Shown: positions 9,624 to 20,998 of the stretch, piece after piece
How the letters are laid out: each line of letters opens with the position of its first letter
Numbering within the stretch: the first letter of the stretch is position 1
Source: Sclerodactyla briareus
Taxonomy: Eukaryota > Echinodermata > Holothuroidea > Dendrochirotida > Sclerodactylidae
Direction of reading: 5' to 3'
NCBI GenBank assembly: GCA_026419785.1
Contig: JAODTK010005745.1
Span: 186,001-250,000, forward strand
DNA: 64,000 nucleotides
Made by a program: the position numbers and the translations under genes
The notes under the pieces: generated by a model
Database searches by the model: none
Told to the model about the DNA's origin: nothing
The model's input: only the letters and a program-made list of their open reading frames with translations

Positions 9624-11590
9624 GTGAGAGTCATGAGAGGAGGAGAGGGAAGTGGGAGGGGGTTTTGGGGAACCAGTACAGCATTATAGCTAATAGTTGA
9701 AGTGTCAAGCTCCTGATGGTAGTTGGGTTCGAGTAAAGGTTGGGGTATCCTCGAGCAAGAATCACCTGCTTGATCATTTAAATGACAACTGCAGGATGAA
9801 TGATAAAGAGGCTAGTATATTAGTGGAGAAAAACTGAATACGTCAGTCTAAACCCAAAGCTCATACGACTTTCCGTTACAGAGTTTTAGTCCTTTGAATT
9901 TTGTTCATGTGGATTGCCACAAAGTCGAAAAAGGCATCCCATTCATGCACTAATAAAATTATGTCTACTTGCACAACCCTGCAAACAATCTTTTTTTTCT
10001 ATTGAAATTCACACATTATTTTCACTTCGAAAAGCATTTGGTCAATGGAAGAGGATTGCTGTAGTGGGTTGGCAGGTGTTGATGGTACTTTGGTGCGTGA
10101 GAGGGGAAACAAAAGAATTTCTGCTAAATGTAGACCTAGAAGCAAGGGATTACATGAACATACTTCACGGGTGTCCAAGTGTGACGTCATGTGTTATTGT
10201 GCAATTGGGATTCTCCCCAATTTCCCTGCATAATAGACCAAACTCCACATAGGAACATTGTATTGAAATGGGGTTTAGACCTGTAGTTACAGTTTTCCAT
10301 TCTCCATGATATAACCTCTGTTGAATCCAAGCCTGCAGTTGTCCTTTAAAAAAACCTTTCATTTCAATGCCATTGCCGCTTTAGCAAAGGTTGCGTAGAC
10401 ATTCGGCATGGTGTAATTGCAGTTTTTGGTAGAAAATAATTGGTTAGTTCAAATAGTTGTTGAAGCGCTCCCTCTATTATGGCCACTCATGGTGGGAAAG
10501 ATAGCAACCAAATCTTTTCGAACATTATATAAACATGACAGGGGGTTAGAATTGAAAATTGTAAAATGTGTAAAAGCGAACCAACCATCATGTGCTGAAA
10601 GGGGGGAACGGGGGGGAAGAGTTGTATGTTTTGAAAGGTGGAGAGATAAGAATACCTTTCAGTGCCATGAGGGAGAGCATTCAACTATGAAAAAAATTGT
10701 GTGTACGATGGGTTTTTGATAGAGCGCATCTTCTTTGCCATGAAAGAAAAGAAGACCTCAAAAGTGGCATGTACAATAGAAAACCAAACCTTCACGTTGC
10801 TATCCTGCCACTAAGCATTGCACAATCCATGTTCTAGTGAAGCTTTGCCACTGACAAAAGTGTATTCAGTATCCACTTCTGAGAATAAGCAGCTGTCCCC
10901 CCATCCCATCTATGTGATGCCCCAAATGTTGACCTCCAGCCCAACACATTGATTGGTGAAGGTGACTCCACTGCAAGGGAGTGGTGAATTTGGCAATTTG
11001 ACTACTCATTAGGCTGTCAGCATCAGACAAAACTGTATGAAGTAATTGGGCCTCTTAGAAATTAGACTGCCTAGTGTGCATATGGTGCTTCTGTGTCAGC
11101 AAGGGCGTAGGCAGAACGATCCGGTGCCCCCACACCCGACCCCCCCTCCCTCTCTCTGATGGGATAATGCTTCAGATAGCCTCAGTTGATACAGTGTTGG
11201 TATTTGAGATTTCAACTGGTAACCAGACCCAATAGAGTGGGCCGTGGTAATCTTAGCGAGGAATCTCAAGGATGGTTTTATGTCGCAAAAAGTGAAGCAT
11301 GAACCTGCAGGCATTTCATAAGCCTCCAAATCAAATATTCCTCCCTATGGATGCAAACTGTTAGAAAAATTTCTTGATTGCGCTTGACTGAAGTATGCTA
11401 TGAATGAAGATTCCATACCCTATCTTAGACCAATAAAGTAGGTCATGGTCAATTGGGCACAGACCCAGTGGATGGTATGTGAGCATGAAAGCATTCAAAA
11501 CATGCAGACATTTCCTAGACTTTCAAAATCAAAATTTTTCTCCATTCGTTGGAAAGTATTGAGAAAGAACAACCACTTTTGTCTCAACAG
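9624..11590. other. last kleisin intron, nothing recognised
   Basis: Intron of about 2 kb. It contains AT-rich text, a short G run near 10605 and a C-rich patch near 11130-11150. No exon, transposon end or RNA gene was seen. It ends in ttttgtctcaacag. Confidence 0.7.
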
Positions 11591-11682
11591 AGTATGCCAA
11601 GGAAGGATTGGTGAGCCTTGCACAGTCCAGGCCCTACGCTGACATTCTCATCCAGCCAGTGTTGAGAGAGGAAGTCTACTAG
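11591..11682 (+). CDS. RAD21/REC8-family kleisin terminal exon
   Basis: The acceptor is ttttgtctcaacag (AG 11589-11590). The split codon G+AG joins it to the previous exon. It encodes YAKEGLVSLAQSRPYADI, then LIQPVLREEVY and a TAG stop at 11680-11682, with no frame break. The pattern of a hydrophobic strand, Gln, x, x, Pro-Tyr-x-Asp-Ile, x, Ile, x, Pro is the usual end of RAD21/REC8 proteins, where the winged helix ends a few residues before the C terminus. Combined with the 107-base exon at 9517 this gives about 66 residues of a complete domain end, the best-supported coding sequence in the window. The 3' UTR begins at 11683; its end is not determined. Confidence 0.88.
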
Positions 11683-12560
11683 AGAGAACTTACCTGTTAT
11701 TACGTCGATGAGGTCTCATGTCGGTCATCACCCTCTGTGATGGTGGGTATCCAGTACCATAGGCTCTGAGAGAGAAGTGTGTTGTTGGGGGGGTTAGCCT
11801 GCAGGCTTGGTACAATAAAAACGGGTAGTCACTGTATGAAGGGGGGGGGGACTGAAAGGGCCATGTCCTGTCCACGTTTTGACCACTTGGGTGCAGTATC
11901 TCCTGTGCTCATTTGTCATTGAATCCTGTCGTATTCTCTCATTCACTCAAAGGCCAATGGTCATGCCAGAGATCTCCTTGGAAAAAAAGGGTATAAGGAG
12001 GACATATCAACCGCCCACTACTCCAATATTTGACGTTCTGGCGTGTTGAATCGTCGGTTTCACCAATTCACTTTTGAGAAAGCCAGACCGCCACTTCTCT
12101 GGGTCTGCAATAATATTGAATAACCCTCATTAAAATTTGGAGATTATCTCACAGAATATTAACAACAAGGGGCCGTCATTGGATTTGAGCCTCATATGTT
12201 AGGTCGATACCCTCCTCCTGAACAAGAATTGGTCCTCATTTGCCTGAGGCTAACAGAAATTATTAGGATCAACCATCAGGAGCTCCTAATTAGAGTGCTA
12301 TTAACACATGTTTGTTTGGGTGAATGGAAACGCAGAACCTCTGTTTTACTCTTCTTATTCCTAAAGCGAGGGCAATGATCGATTGCCTGTGGGCAGATCT
12401 TTGCGAACAGAGCCACACATTTGATACAGTGATAGGATCAGTTTGCATGGGGAGGGGCGAGGGGTGGAAGCTTTTTGTGATTTCATCCTCACATTTCAAG
12501 GTTTCCTGTCAGGCGATAAACTAACTGTTTATCCCCCGCAAGGGCCTAATCCTCTCAGAA
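11683..12560. other. 3' UTR and downstream flank of kleisin gene
   Basis: No further coding pattern. A TTACCTG string just after the stop (11689-11695) would read as a splice donor on the minus strand, but no exon is attached to it. It includes a G run at 11840-11850. No poly(A) signal can be assigned with confidence. Confidence 0.4.
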
Positions 12561-13316
12561 GTTGCATGCTTTCTATGGCCCTGAATAGTTCCCAAGTATT
12601 TTACTAACCCCTATGACCTTACTGTGAGCGTCGCTGATCTACCGTCTACCTGTGCACCAATCAAGTATGCACTGTGATTTTCTGCCCTGTAGGCGTAGTC
12701 GTTGCACCCTAGTGAGGTCCTTGATTGAAGCTGTTGGTTGAAGATATGTTTTTCCATGAGGGTTGTCAATAGTATTTAAACTTGTAGGGAATCCTCCCTC
12801 AGGCTCTCTCTTAAAGTGGAATGTTAGGATACCATAGTAATTGTATCCTTCATACTGACTAGGAAGAAGCCAAAAAAAACAAAGTCTAGAAATGAATTGT
12901 AATAGGCAGGTACCAAACCAGGGAGGTATGGAGGTGACAAGAACAAATGAACAACTCCATGCAAAATGCCAAAACTTTATTATTGAGATGGTTCCTCCAC
13001 TGATGGAAGGATCTCAAACTCGGTGGTCGAGCCAACAAATAATCCTTCATAAGTAGCATATTTGAACTCTGATGCATTCTTGTGCAAAGTGAGTGTATTT
13101 GATACAATTAATCATGTTAAATGTTTCTAAATTATTGTTAACAGTATATGTAAATTTTTGGCTCCTTGTGCTATTTAAGTACCTGTTATGAAAAAAAAAG
13201 CACTTTCAAGACGACAAATTCCCCCACCCCTCCTCCCCTTTTGTAATGTGGACACGCGATTTATAAATGCGTGACTTTATTAACAATAAGTTGTGTTATT
13301 GACTTGTTGTTATGAA
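12561..13316. repeat. tandem duplication, copy 1 (~756 bp)
   Basis: Begins GTTGCATGCTTTCTATGGC and ends before the second GTTGCATGGCTTTAGATTGG at 13317. Shared text includes CAAGTATTTTACTAACCCCT, GTCGCTGATCTACCGTCTA and GGTGGTCGAGCCAACAAAT. The copies differ mainly by one- or two-base indels. No coding content. Confidence 0.85.
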
Positions 13317-13865
13317 GTTGCATGGCTTTAGATTGGCCCTGAATAGTTACCAAGTATTTTACTAACCCCTATGGACCTTACGGTGAGCGGTCGCTGATCT
13401 ACCGTCTAACTGTGCACCAATTCAAGTATGCACTTGACCTTTTCTTGCCGGTAGGCTGTAGTCGTTGTCACCAGAGTGAGTATGTCCGATTGAGCTGTTG
13501 GTTTAAGAGATGTTTTCCATGAGGGGTGTCATAGTAGTTAAACTTGTAGGGAATCTCGACTCAGGCTCTCTCTAACGTGAATGTTAGGATTACCATGTAA
13601 TTGATCCTGCATACTGACTTAGGAAGATAGCAAAAAATCTATAAATGAAAGTGTAATTAGCCAGGCTACCCAACAAAAGGCAGGGATGTATGGAGGTGAC
13701 AAGAACAAAAGTGAACAATCCATGCAAAATGCCAAAACTTCATTATTTGATATGGTTCCTTCCACTGATGAAGGATTTCCAAATCGGTGGTCGAGCCAAC
13801 AAATTAAATCTCATTCAAGGTAGCAGATTTTATACTCTGATGCATTCTGTGCAAAGTGATTACAA
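13317..13865. repeat. tandem duplication, copy 2 (5' three quarters)
   Basis: Matches 12561-13090 in order. The matching tail of copy 1 (13130-13316) does not follow directly; it reappears at 15350-15540, as if about 1.5 kb had been inserted into copy 2. Confidence 0.85.
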
Positions 13866-15224
13866 GTCTTATCATTTTAAAATGTGAATTGGCAGCCATT
13901 AGGATTCAATGTATAAAAGGGAAAGGGAACACCTTTTTTCTTATTTTTTATTATTGAATGATACTTTTTAGTGTCCCATCGAATGTTAAAGATTGCAAAT
14001 TCCAATTATCATTTGCATATTACTTAAATATTTACATTTGTTCTTGGTCAATGTTTGTTCTGTAATTGATATGGCATTTTAGGGATGTGTGTTCATGTTA
14101 CAAACAAATGCTATTGTTCAATTTACAGGTGGGTTGGCAGTCTGAAACTTGTCTTTGATAGTCATGATTTTTTCCCTCAGGTGTATTAGGAAGGTGCAAC
14201 CCCTAAATGATTGGAGACAGGCTACTAATTTGTAATGTTTCTGTGCTTTCAAAAAGGGTTAAAAAACATGCTACAAAAAAATTCAACCTGCACTTTTGAA
14301 AAGAAATCAGACAACGACGGTGTAAACTCAACAACACTATTTGTCTTGTTCCAATTGTGACATAATTGGACCCAAATAATTAATGTGGGTAACACGAGAA
14401 TGAGCTGAGTTCCTTCCCATTTAGGATTCACTATCAAGAAATACGCTCTTCCCCTCTATGGAAGTTTGGAAGCAATCAGGTATTTCTGAAAATTTGAGAT
14501 ATACACACTTCACAGACCTTCATTGGGAATGAATAATTTGTACTGCAAACTAATAGTACTTTAATGTTACTTCCTTGTTAGAGTCTTGAAACAAATTCCA
14601 TTGATTAGTTGCATTCTGCATATCTCTTCCCATGTCTGTTCTTCATTTAACATGCATTCATTCAATTGCTGTCCACTTTGGAAATGTGTGGTAAATTTAT
14701 TAGTTTGCATATTTTAGCAAATTATAATATTATGTGTTGGCAATCATTCGAATGTCTGTATTTACATGTATTCATTCAATGGCTGTCACATTTTGGAAAT
14801 GCATGGTCAACTTATTAATTGCATATTTTAGTATTATTACAGCAACCATTCAAATGTCACCTTGTTGAAATACTCTTCAGGTGGATTCCACTCTGTTTTC
14901 AATATAATGACTCTATTTTGCATCGATACGGACTTGGATTGTGTGGCCTACCCAATAAACACAAGAGAGACAGAGAAGTCTAGTGCCTCTCACTGGAAAA
15001 TAAATGTGGGCGAAAGGTAAAACGATGAAGAGGCTACATTGACTCATGACATCTGGCCAAAAAAAAAGTCCTGGTATATCGCAATCACTATTGTATTGAC
15101 TGTTGTTGTGTCGATCTACTGTAACCTATAGAGAATTTTGAGGAGACAATTTGCAAACGATTCTGAGGTTTTCCACCAGTTGCTATCAGTCCGTGTTGCC
15201 TCTTTAAAGCGTAGAACCGTAGCT
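13866..15224. other. ~1.4 kb stretch separating the two parts of copy 2
   Basis: AT-rich and without recognised genes or transposon ends. It contains a short internal tandem duplication (14648-14862). Confidence 0.45.
14648..14862. repeat. ~107-bp tandem duplication
   Basis: Two adjacent copies share CATTCATTCAAT, then GGAAATG and TTGCATATTTTAG, then a cAATCATTCgAATGTC segment. They differ by several substitutions and indels. Confidence 0.7.
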
Positions 15225-15540
15225 AAACAGTTATATATGTAAATTTCGGCTCCTTTTGATATTTATTTCCTCGGAATGGAAAATTGCACTTTAAAGACAA
15301 TCCCCTTCCCTTTTAAATGTAGATAAGTTTTATGAATGACTGAATTTACCTCAAAATAGTTGTTAACATTATATGTAAATTTTGGCTCCTTGTGATATTT
15401 ATTACCTTGTTATGAAAAAAAAAAAGCACTTTCAAGACAAATCCCCCACCCCTCCTCCCCTTTTGTAATGTGGACAAGCGTTATAAATGACTGTGACTTT
15501 ATTCACAATAATTTGTTGTTATTGACTCTTAGTGTCATGG
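15225..15540. repeat. two more copies of the 13.13-13.32 kb tail segment
   Basis: Text from 15357 on (GTTGTTAACATTATATG, then TTTTGGCTCCTTGTG, AAAAAGCACTTTCAAGAC, CCCCACCCCTCCTCCCC) repeats 13130-13316 closely. A more diverged copy precedes it at 15225-15350. Confidence 0.8.
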
Positions 15541-15880
15541 ACCGTTGCTATTTGAGCATCTCGGGTTATATACCTTAATGTTGAGTTAAATGTTGTGATA
15601 TTTTTTCGATTGTTACTGTTTCATATCATGATATGGAGCATCCCTTTGAAATGAGGCCTGACTATTTGCGGATCACACTGATGGTATTTAGGAATAATGG
15701 GGTGATAAAGGGGTGCGAATTCAAATTCATTATAAATAATTATTCTCCATACATTTCTTATTGTATCATTCAAGTAATTCCATTCAGTGATGTTGTAATT
15801 TTGTACAGTTCAACAAAAAATTGTTTAGGTCAATAAATGTTGTTTTCTGGGAATCCGGTTCTTCTCATTGGGAGGAAAAC
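15531..15880. repeat. 354-bp tandem duplication, copy 1
   Basis: Begins AGTGTCATGGACCGTTGC. Shares long near-identical text with copy 2, including GATATTTTTTCGATTGTTAC and ATGATATGGAGCATCCC. Ends with a CAATAAATG box and TTGGGAGGAAAAC. The AATAAA-like box could serve as a poly(A) signal, but no transcript is inferred. Confidence 0.9.
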
Positions 15881-15884
15881 GAAT

Positions 15885-16279
15885 AGTGTCATGGACAGTT
15901 GCTATTTCAGCATCTCGGGTTATAGTGGTGAGTTAAATGTTGTGATATTTTTTCGATTGTTACTGTTTCATATCATGATATGGAGCATCCCTTTGAAATG
16001 AGGCCTGAATATTTGCCGATCGCATTGATGGTATCTAGGTGATATGAATATAATATATGTTATCAGATGATTGATCAACATGCTTGCCAGAGACAAATAT
16101 TAGTTTTGAAGTGCAAATTCAAATTCAGTATGAATAATTATTCTCCATATATTTCTTATTGTATCATTCAAGTAATTCCATTCAGTGATGTTGTAATTTT
16201 GTACAGTTTAACAAAAAAATGTTACGTCAATAAATGTGTTTCCGATCGATAATTTGATTCTTTTCATTGGGAGGAAAAC
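15885..16279. repeat. 354-bp tandem duplication, copy 2
   Basis: Begins AGTGTCATGGACAGTTGC and follows copy 1 in the same orientation. It has about 40 extra bases near 16045-16085 not present in copy 1. It also ends with CAATAAATG and the GGGAGGAAAAC box. Confidence 0.9.
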
Positions 16280-16767
16280 ATGCATTTGTTTCATGCAAAT
16301 AGAAAAACAAACAGAAAAAACATACAAATAGAAGTTCTAGTGTCTGTCGGGAATGGGGGCGAAGTTCAGCATGGTCAACAATTTACAAATTATTAAATTG
16401 ATTTCAGTCTCATTCAGTCGCCTCTTATTAAGACATGCAGAACAAACTGCTATCTGCACAGCACAGCCTTACAGGAATTCCTCATCGTGCTCCTTGCGGA
16501 CGACTCACGGCACAGTGGTGTACTGTATCATATTTTCAAATCCTGCATTCGAGTAAGCTACCCCTGCATGAAATCTCCGATGTAGCACAGTCCTGCGTAA
16601 TGCATAACAAAGTATCAAATCTTCCCAATTCCGTACAAGATGGATCAGTCAATGAAACGGGGCCCTACCTATCAATGAACTACTAGCCTCATCCTCGATT
16701 TGTTTGAGTTTGAATTCTATGGGTTCAGACTCATCAAGGAACCAGGGCCCTATTCTTGGATGGGCGA
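16280..16767. other. no gene recognised
   Basis: A short open frame on the plus strand (16435-16686) has no recognisable motif. No repeat or RNA gene seen. Confidence 0.4.
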
Positions 16768-16942
16768 GGGCGCAGCCACTAGGGGGTCCAGAAGGTGGTC
16801 ATGACCCCCAACTTGGGGAAGGCTTCCATACAAATGATTTTTTCACACACAAAATGTTTTCCATCACTGCTTCGTCCCCTCCCCCCCCCCCAAATTGCTC
16901 TTGACCCCCCCCCCCCCCAACTTTCAGACAGTGGCTGCTCCC
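16768..16942. mobile_element. short G/C-tract MITE-like element
   Basis: The left end is GGGCGCAGCCACTAG. The right end CAGTGGCTGCTCCC is its near-perfect inverted repeat (12 of 13 matched). The inside carries two long C runs. It is 175 bp and non-coding. No clear target duplication, so the family is not assigned. Confidence 0.5.
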
Positions 16943-17198
16943 TTGTGGCCGGGCAATGACGAAAACTTGCCTCCTCTTGGCAAGTAGTGCTCAGATGGTA
17001 TTGAGGGGTAGGAATGTAACCAATTCCAACCTGCTCCTAAGACCGCCACCTTATACGGCTTCATCTGAACGGATGACCAATTTATCGGAACCTGGGGGGG
17101 GGTGGAAGATTAATGTCCAAAGTGGCTGCTCACAACCAACCGACGAGACTTATTACGAATAACCCAGAGTAGAGACCAAAATCTCGCAACTGCAAGTT

Positions 17199-17451
17199 TG
17201 GGGGGGGGGGGAGGCTGGAACCCGGAGGAAATGCGCCCTCATAAATGGCCTCACCCTTCCTATTGGCAAATAACTACAATTTATGGGCCCCTAGACACAT
17301 GCTGCTGCAGTATTTGCTAAATAACAGCTGCAAAACCACTGTTTTATACCCTGCAAAACTCAGTTTTTGTGTTGAAAAATTTATTAATCACTTGGGTCAT
17401 GGGGAAGGGGAGGGCTGTGACCCCCAAAACCCCCTCTGTGCTATGCCACTG
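17199..17451 (+). mobile_element. G/C-tract MITE, copy 1
   Basis: Shares with the reverse complement of 18166-18444 a G run at the start, GGAAATGCGCCCTC, then TTGGCAAATAA, TTATGGGCCCCTAGACA, CTAAATAACAGCTGCAAAACC and a C-rich end finishing in TATGCCACTG. The end matches hAT-like CAGTGGC termini in reverse. The left terminus is not visible and may be truncated. Confidence 0.75.
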
Positions 17452-17639
17452 ATCAACGATACCACTCCGCCCATCTTCTGTCACTGCCCTCTCTGCCACG
17501 CAACTATTCTAACCAATTCATGTTCAAAATATGATCAGAATTGTCCTACTGAATATTCTTGGTCACGCTTGTCCATAGTTTAGCCAGAATTCGACCATTT
17601 CGGATTGGTGCACAGTCAATCAATCTGATGGTCACCTTT

Positions 17640-17850
17640 GACTATTTGGCTTTTAGTGTGTGTATGAGTTCAAGCTGAGCAATAGAACACTCTACCATTT
17701 CTAGTGCCAACAAATTCCTAGGACTGCTCTGAGGAAACTTGTATAGCTGTTCACCAGCAGTCAAGCAGAGGTACTACAAAACTCTAGTTAGGCCCACTCT
17801 TGACTATTATGTGCCTATATTTGGAACCCATGCCATCGAAACTGCAAGAA
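17640..17850 (+). pseudogene. LINE reverse transcriptase C-terminal fragment
   Basis: The frame reads TISSANKFLGLL, stop, GNLYSCSPAVKQRYYKTLV then RPTLDYYVPIF. The pattern 'ANK-LG-LRRNL---P--VK---Y--LVRP-LEY----W' is characteristic of the region after the RT core in CR1/Jockey-like non-LTR retrotransposons. It is stop-broken, with no endonuclease or RT catalytic motif. It lies between two inverted copies of a MITE. Confidence 0.75.
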
Positions 17851-18165
17851 TAGATCGGAAGTTGGAGAGCTCCATAATTTGTCTACAATGATAACAGCCG
17901 ACAATGATTGATTCGAACTCCATATGGTGAAGAGGGAAGTGGTGTTCCACGTCGAAGATAAGAGGTATGTCGGGAGTAATGAAGTTGATGTAGGGAGAGC
18001 CATCGAAAGCCTAAAGTCAATTCGCCTAAATCCATTTGGGTAGAATTCAAGGAACTTCCCTACTGGAGTTCAGTAATGACACGTATGCTTTGATCGCTGA
18101 ACAGGGGAAAAATGTCACGATGGTTTCCGTTCGTTCACTTATATGGCCTTGTAGTACCCGCAAGC

Positions 18166-18444
18166 CAGTGGCGTACCAACGGGGGCGGGGGGGGGGGGGG
18201 TCAGAACCGCACCCACATGACCCCCAAGTGATCAATTCATTTTAAACACAAAAACTTTTCAGTTCAGTAGAGGTTTTGCAGCTGTTATTTAGCAATATTG
18301 CAGCGCATATGTCTAGGGGCCCATAAGTTGTACTTATTTGCCAATAAGGAGGGTGAGCTAGGGCGCACTTCCCGTGGGTTCCGGCCTCAACCCCCCCCCC
18401 CCCTCTTCCCCGAGACAAATTTCTCGGTGCGCGGTACGCGCCTG
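18166..18444 (-). mobile_element. G/C-tract MITE, copy 2 (inverted relative to copy 1), hAT-like ends
   Basis: The left end is CAGTGGCGTACC. The right end, reverse-complemented, is CAGGCGCGTACC. A G run and a C run flank the body, and the body matches 17199-17451 in reverse. CAGTGGCGTA-type termini are typical of hAT elements. The flanks (ccgcaagc / caaggctc) are similar but do not form a clean 8-bp duplication. Non-autonomous. Confidence 0.75.
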
Positions 18445-18836
18445 CAAGGCTCAGCGATCAGCATATTAACAGAAGGGTCCTCCGGTTATGTAACCTCGAA
18501 TCACGAGGGAGAATTTTCAAGACAGAGCACTAATCCCTCGCGTACATGTTTACCTACTCTTTGAATGATGAATTCATCCGTTCATCATTAATATCTAGAA
18601 TGCAGATATAGCTAGAATTGGAGTGTAACTCCCTACTGCATAAATACTATCCACACAATCCTGCATGCGAAAAAAAAGCGCTTGTGAGCTAATGATATTC
18701 AATAGCAGTTTTTTGTAGCTCATCTGTTGATGCGGCTGCGACACCGATTCCGTTTGTCTCGGAAAATTTTTGAATCGTCCAATAACAGCCTGATGCGGGT
18801 GCGATGCCGATGTTGCCGCAGACCTTTGAAAAGAGT
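18445..18836. other. no gene recognised
   Basis: No repeat or coding signal apart from two GATGCGG-type boxes about 60 bp apart (18730, 18793) in a weak local duplication. Confidence 0.4.
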
Positions 18837-19004
18837 TTATGTATGTATGGATGTATGTATGTATGTATGGATGTATGTATGTATGTATGTTGTATGTATG
18901 TATGTATGTATGGTATGTATGTATGTATGTATGTATGTATGATGTATGTATGTATGGATGTATGTATGTATGTATGTATGTATGTATGTATGTATGTATG
19001 TGTG
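18837..19004. repeat. (ATGT)n microsatellite, interrupted
   Basis: About 168 bp of GTAT repeats with a few ATGG and TGT interruptions. Open frames rich in Tyr-Val-Cys-Met on the plus strand and Thr-His-Tyr-Ile on the minus strand are artefacts of this repeat. Confidence 0.98.
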
Positions 19005-19009
19005 TAACG

Positions 19010-19375
19010 AATGATCATTTTAGTAGGATTAGGAAAATTGTGAACAATGTTCGGCATATCTTGGCTTGTGACACGATAAGTCCGATAACTTCGCATCCCC
19101 ACCTGGATGGTTTCAAAGCTCATATACTTTGTGTGTGTATTCCCCACAATTAATTACCGATTTCCGATGGTTTTGGGTAAGGTTAGAGATATTATGCGGT
19201 GTCAAAGTCTAAAAACCTGCGAACACGATAATTCCAGAGTGTTTTCGGGTAATCATACATGATTCCTATGATTTTGGGTCAGGTCGGAAGTCATCTTAAG
19301 TCAGCTGAGATCGAAGTATGAAAACTGTGAACACGACAGTCTAGAATGCCTAGGATCAGTTAAGCATCCACTAAG
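19010..19375 (-). repeat. ~285-bp satellite block 2 (reverse orientation, short)
   Basis: Carries the satellite landmarks: GTGACACGATAAGTCC, CATCCCCACCTGGATGG, CATGATTCCTATGATTTTGGG, TCAGGTCGGAAGTCATCTTA and GAACACGACAGTCTAGAATG. Slightly more than one unit. It lies 430 bp upstream of large repeat copy A. Confidence 0.75.
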
Positions 19376-19388
19376 TCAAACTTCCCTA

Positions 19389-19418
19389 TCTGTCTGTCTG
19401 TCTGTTTATTTGTCTGTC
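19389..19418. repeat. (TCTG)n microsatellite
   Basis: Short run of TCTG tetranucleotides with two changes. Confidence 0.9.
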
Positions 19419-20663
19419 AGTAGATATACCGTGCCTCCAGGAAGTAAAAACGTATACAAGTTCTCACTTTAGTCACCTACTACGACAGGAGCTGAATTCA
19501 ACAGACTGTTCTATCACCCCAGGGGTAACCGTATCTGGTTAGATGTGGCTTTCGTTTGAGAAATGAAATACGCCACTCTTACTCGCTGAAGGCTTCTCAA
19601 TGTGTCCCCCCCCCCGAAGGTTCCTGGATTTTGGCTTCATTATCCCTTCCGGCGGGCGAAGCGTTTTCCCCTTCACCAGTAACTGAATGACTCAATTCTA
19701 TGTATTCTTCTCGCATTCGATATTCGACGCCCCCTAATCTCTGCTCGTCCTGTGTCTGTCCACCTCAATAGAAATTTTTTACAATGTTTATTCTATGGTC
19801 CCGACCAGCGAGACGGAAAAAGAAACAGGCATTCACAGTCGCGTGATACATACAGGGTGAATAACCATACGCCGAAACGACCCACATCTGGGTCTAGAGC
19901 TTAGCTCAACTCTATTCAATGTTCATGATCATCCGAACATATGGACAGGAAAGTCGGATTACGTTGGAGCCATCTTATAGGAAATTTGCCAGAACATTTA
20001 GGTTCTAAATAGAGACAGAATATATTCCTCTCTCGAATGTTTGACATCCCATAGAACTCCGGAGACTTATGTTAATCTTCAATATCCATAGCATACGTGC
20101 ATGATCGCAATGAAGATCAAATGACGTTATCCGCAGGCCATTCCCCCAGTACAGTATGGAAAACATCATTAATCTGACATTGATCATGTTGCTCGCGAAT
20201 GATGAGAATCTCGGAGGAGTTAATATCGCTTTGCCTAGAAGTTGAAAGAAATGACAGAGGAATCTCTATCGTCATCTTATTAAAACTGGAACCCTACTAT
20301 CCAATTGATGTTCCAAGGACCACTGATGGTTCGCGAATGACTCTCATATGACTTAATCCGCTAAGTATACGAGTACTGCCTGTCAAGGATTCATATAAGT
20401 CACTGGAAAATGATTGTGAAAAGTGCACGGAAAATGACTGCCGCCTTGCAATCACATAACCCTGAACGTCGAGGTGAATAGGCTGACTGAAATGAAATGC
20501 AAACATTATTTAGTCAGAAAATTGAAGCTAATTGTTGCAATCTGTTTTCGGAAGAGGCCCAGCCCCACAACGGCGGTATTTTCGTCGAAGAGAATATAAG
20601 GTACATCTACTAATTTGGTGCCACGAATGCCAACCAATCGTTCTGACATGTCCTTCGAACATT

Positions 20664-20998
20664 GTCACGTATACTACTATTGGCTGACTACGGTCATCCC
20701 GTACGGAGCGACTTATTTTAGTTGACAGTTAATCGATATCGATCCGGACGTTATATTTGTTGTTATTTTCAGAGTGGCCAAAGGCCAGTAAAGATTCTAT
20801 GAATCCCAGACTAACAAAAAAAACAAAAACACAATCACTCTGATAATTCATGCTTTCAGAATTGTGGTGTGTATGCAGCCTCGCTGGGCCTAGGATTGGT
20901 TTGATCACTAAACCTACAGAAAATAGAACAGTTCCGGAGTAGTCGTGATACATATTTAAAATTTCTTATGATTAACGGAAAGTGGTTTTTTTTTTTCT
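20664..20998. repeat. ~330-bp sub-repeat, single copy in A
   Basis: From ATACTACTATTGGCTGAC to the TTATGATTAACGGAAAGTGG box. Contains GATCCGGACGTTATATTTG and TTTTCAGAGTGGCCAAAGGCC. This segment is present twice in copy B and three times in copy C. Confidence 0.85.

Noticed and set aside
18689-19153. Frames of 67-152 codons on both strands rich in Tyr-Val-Cys or Thr-His-Tyr
   Set aside because: Produced by the ATGT microsatellite.
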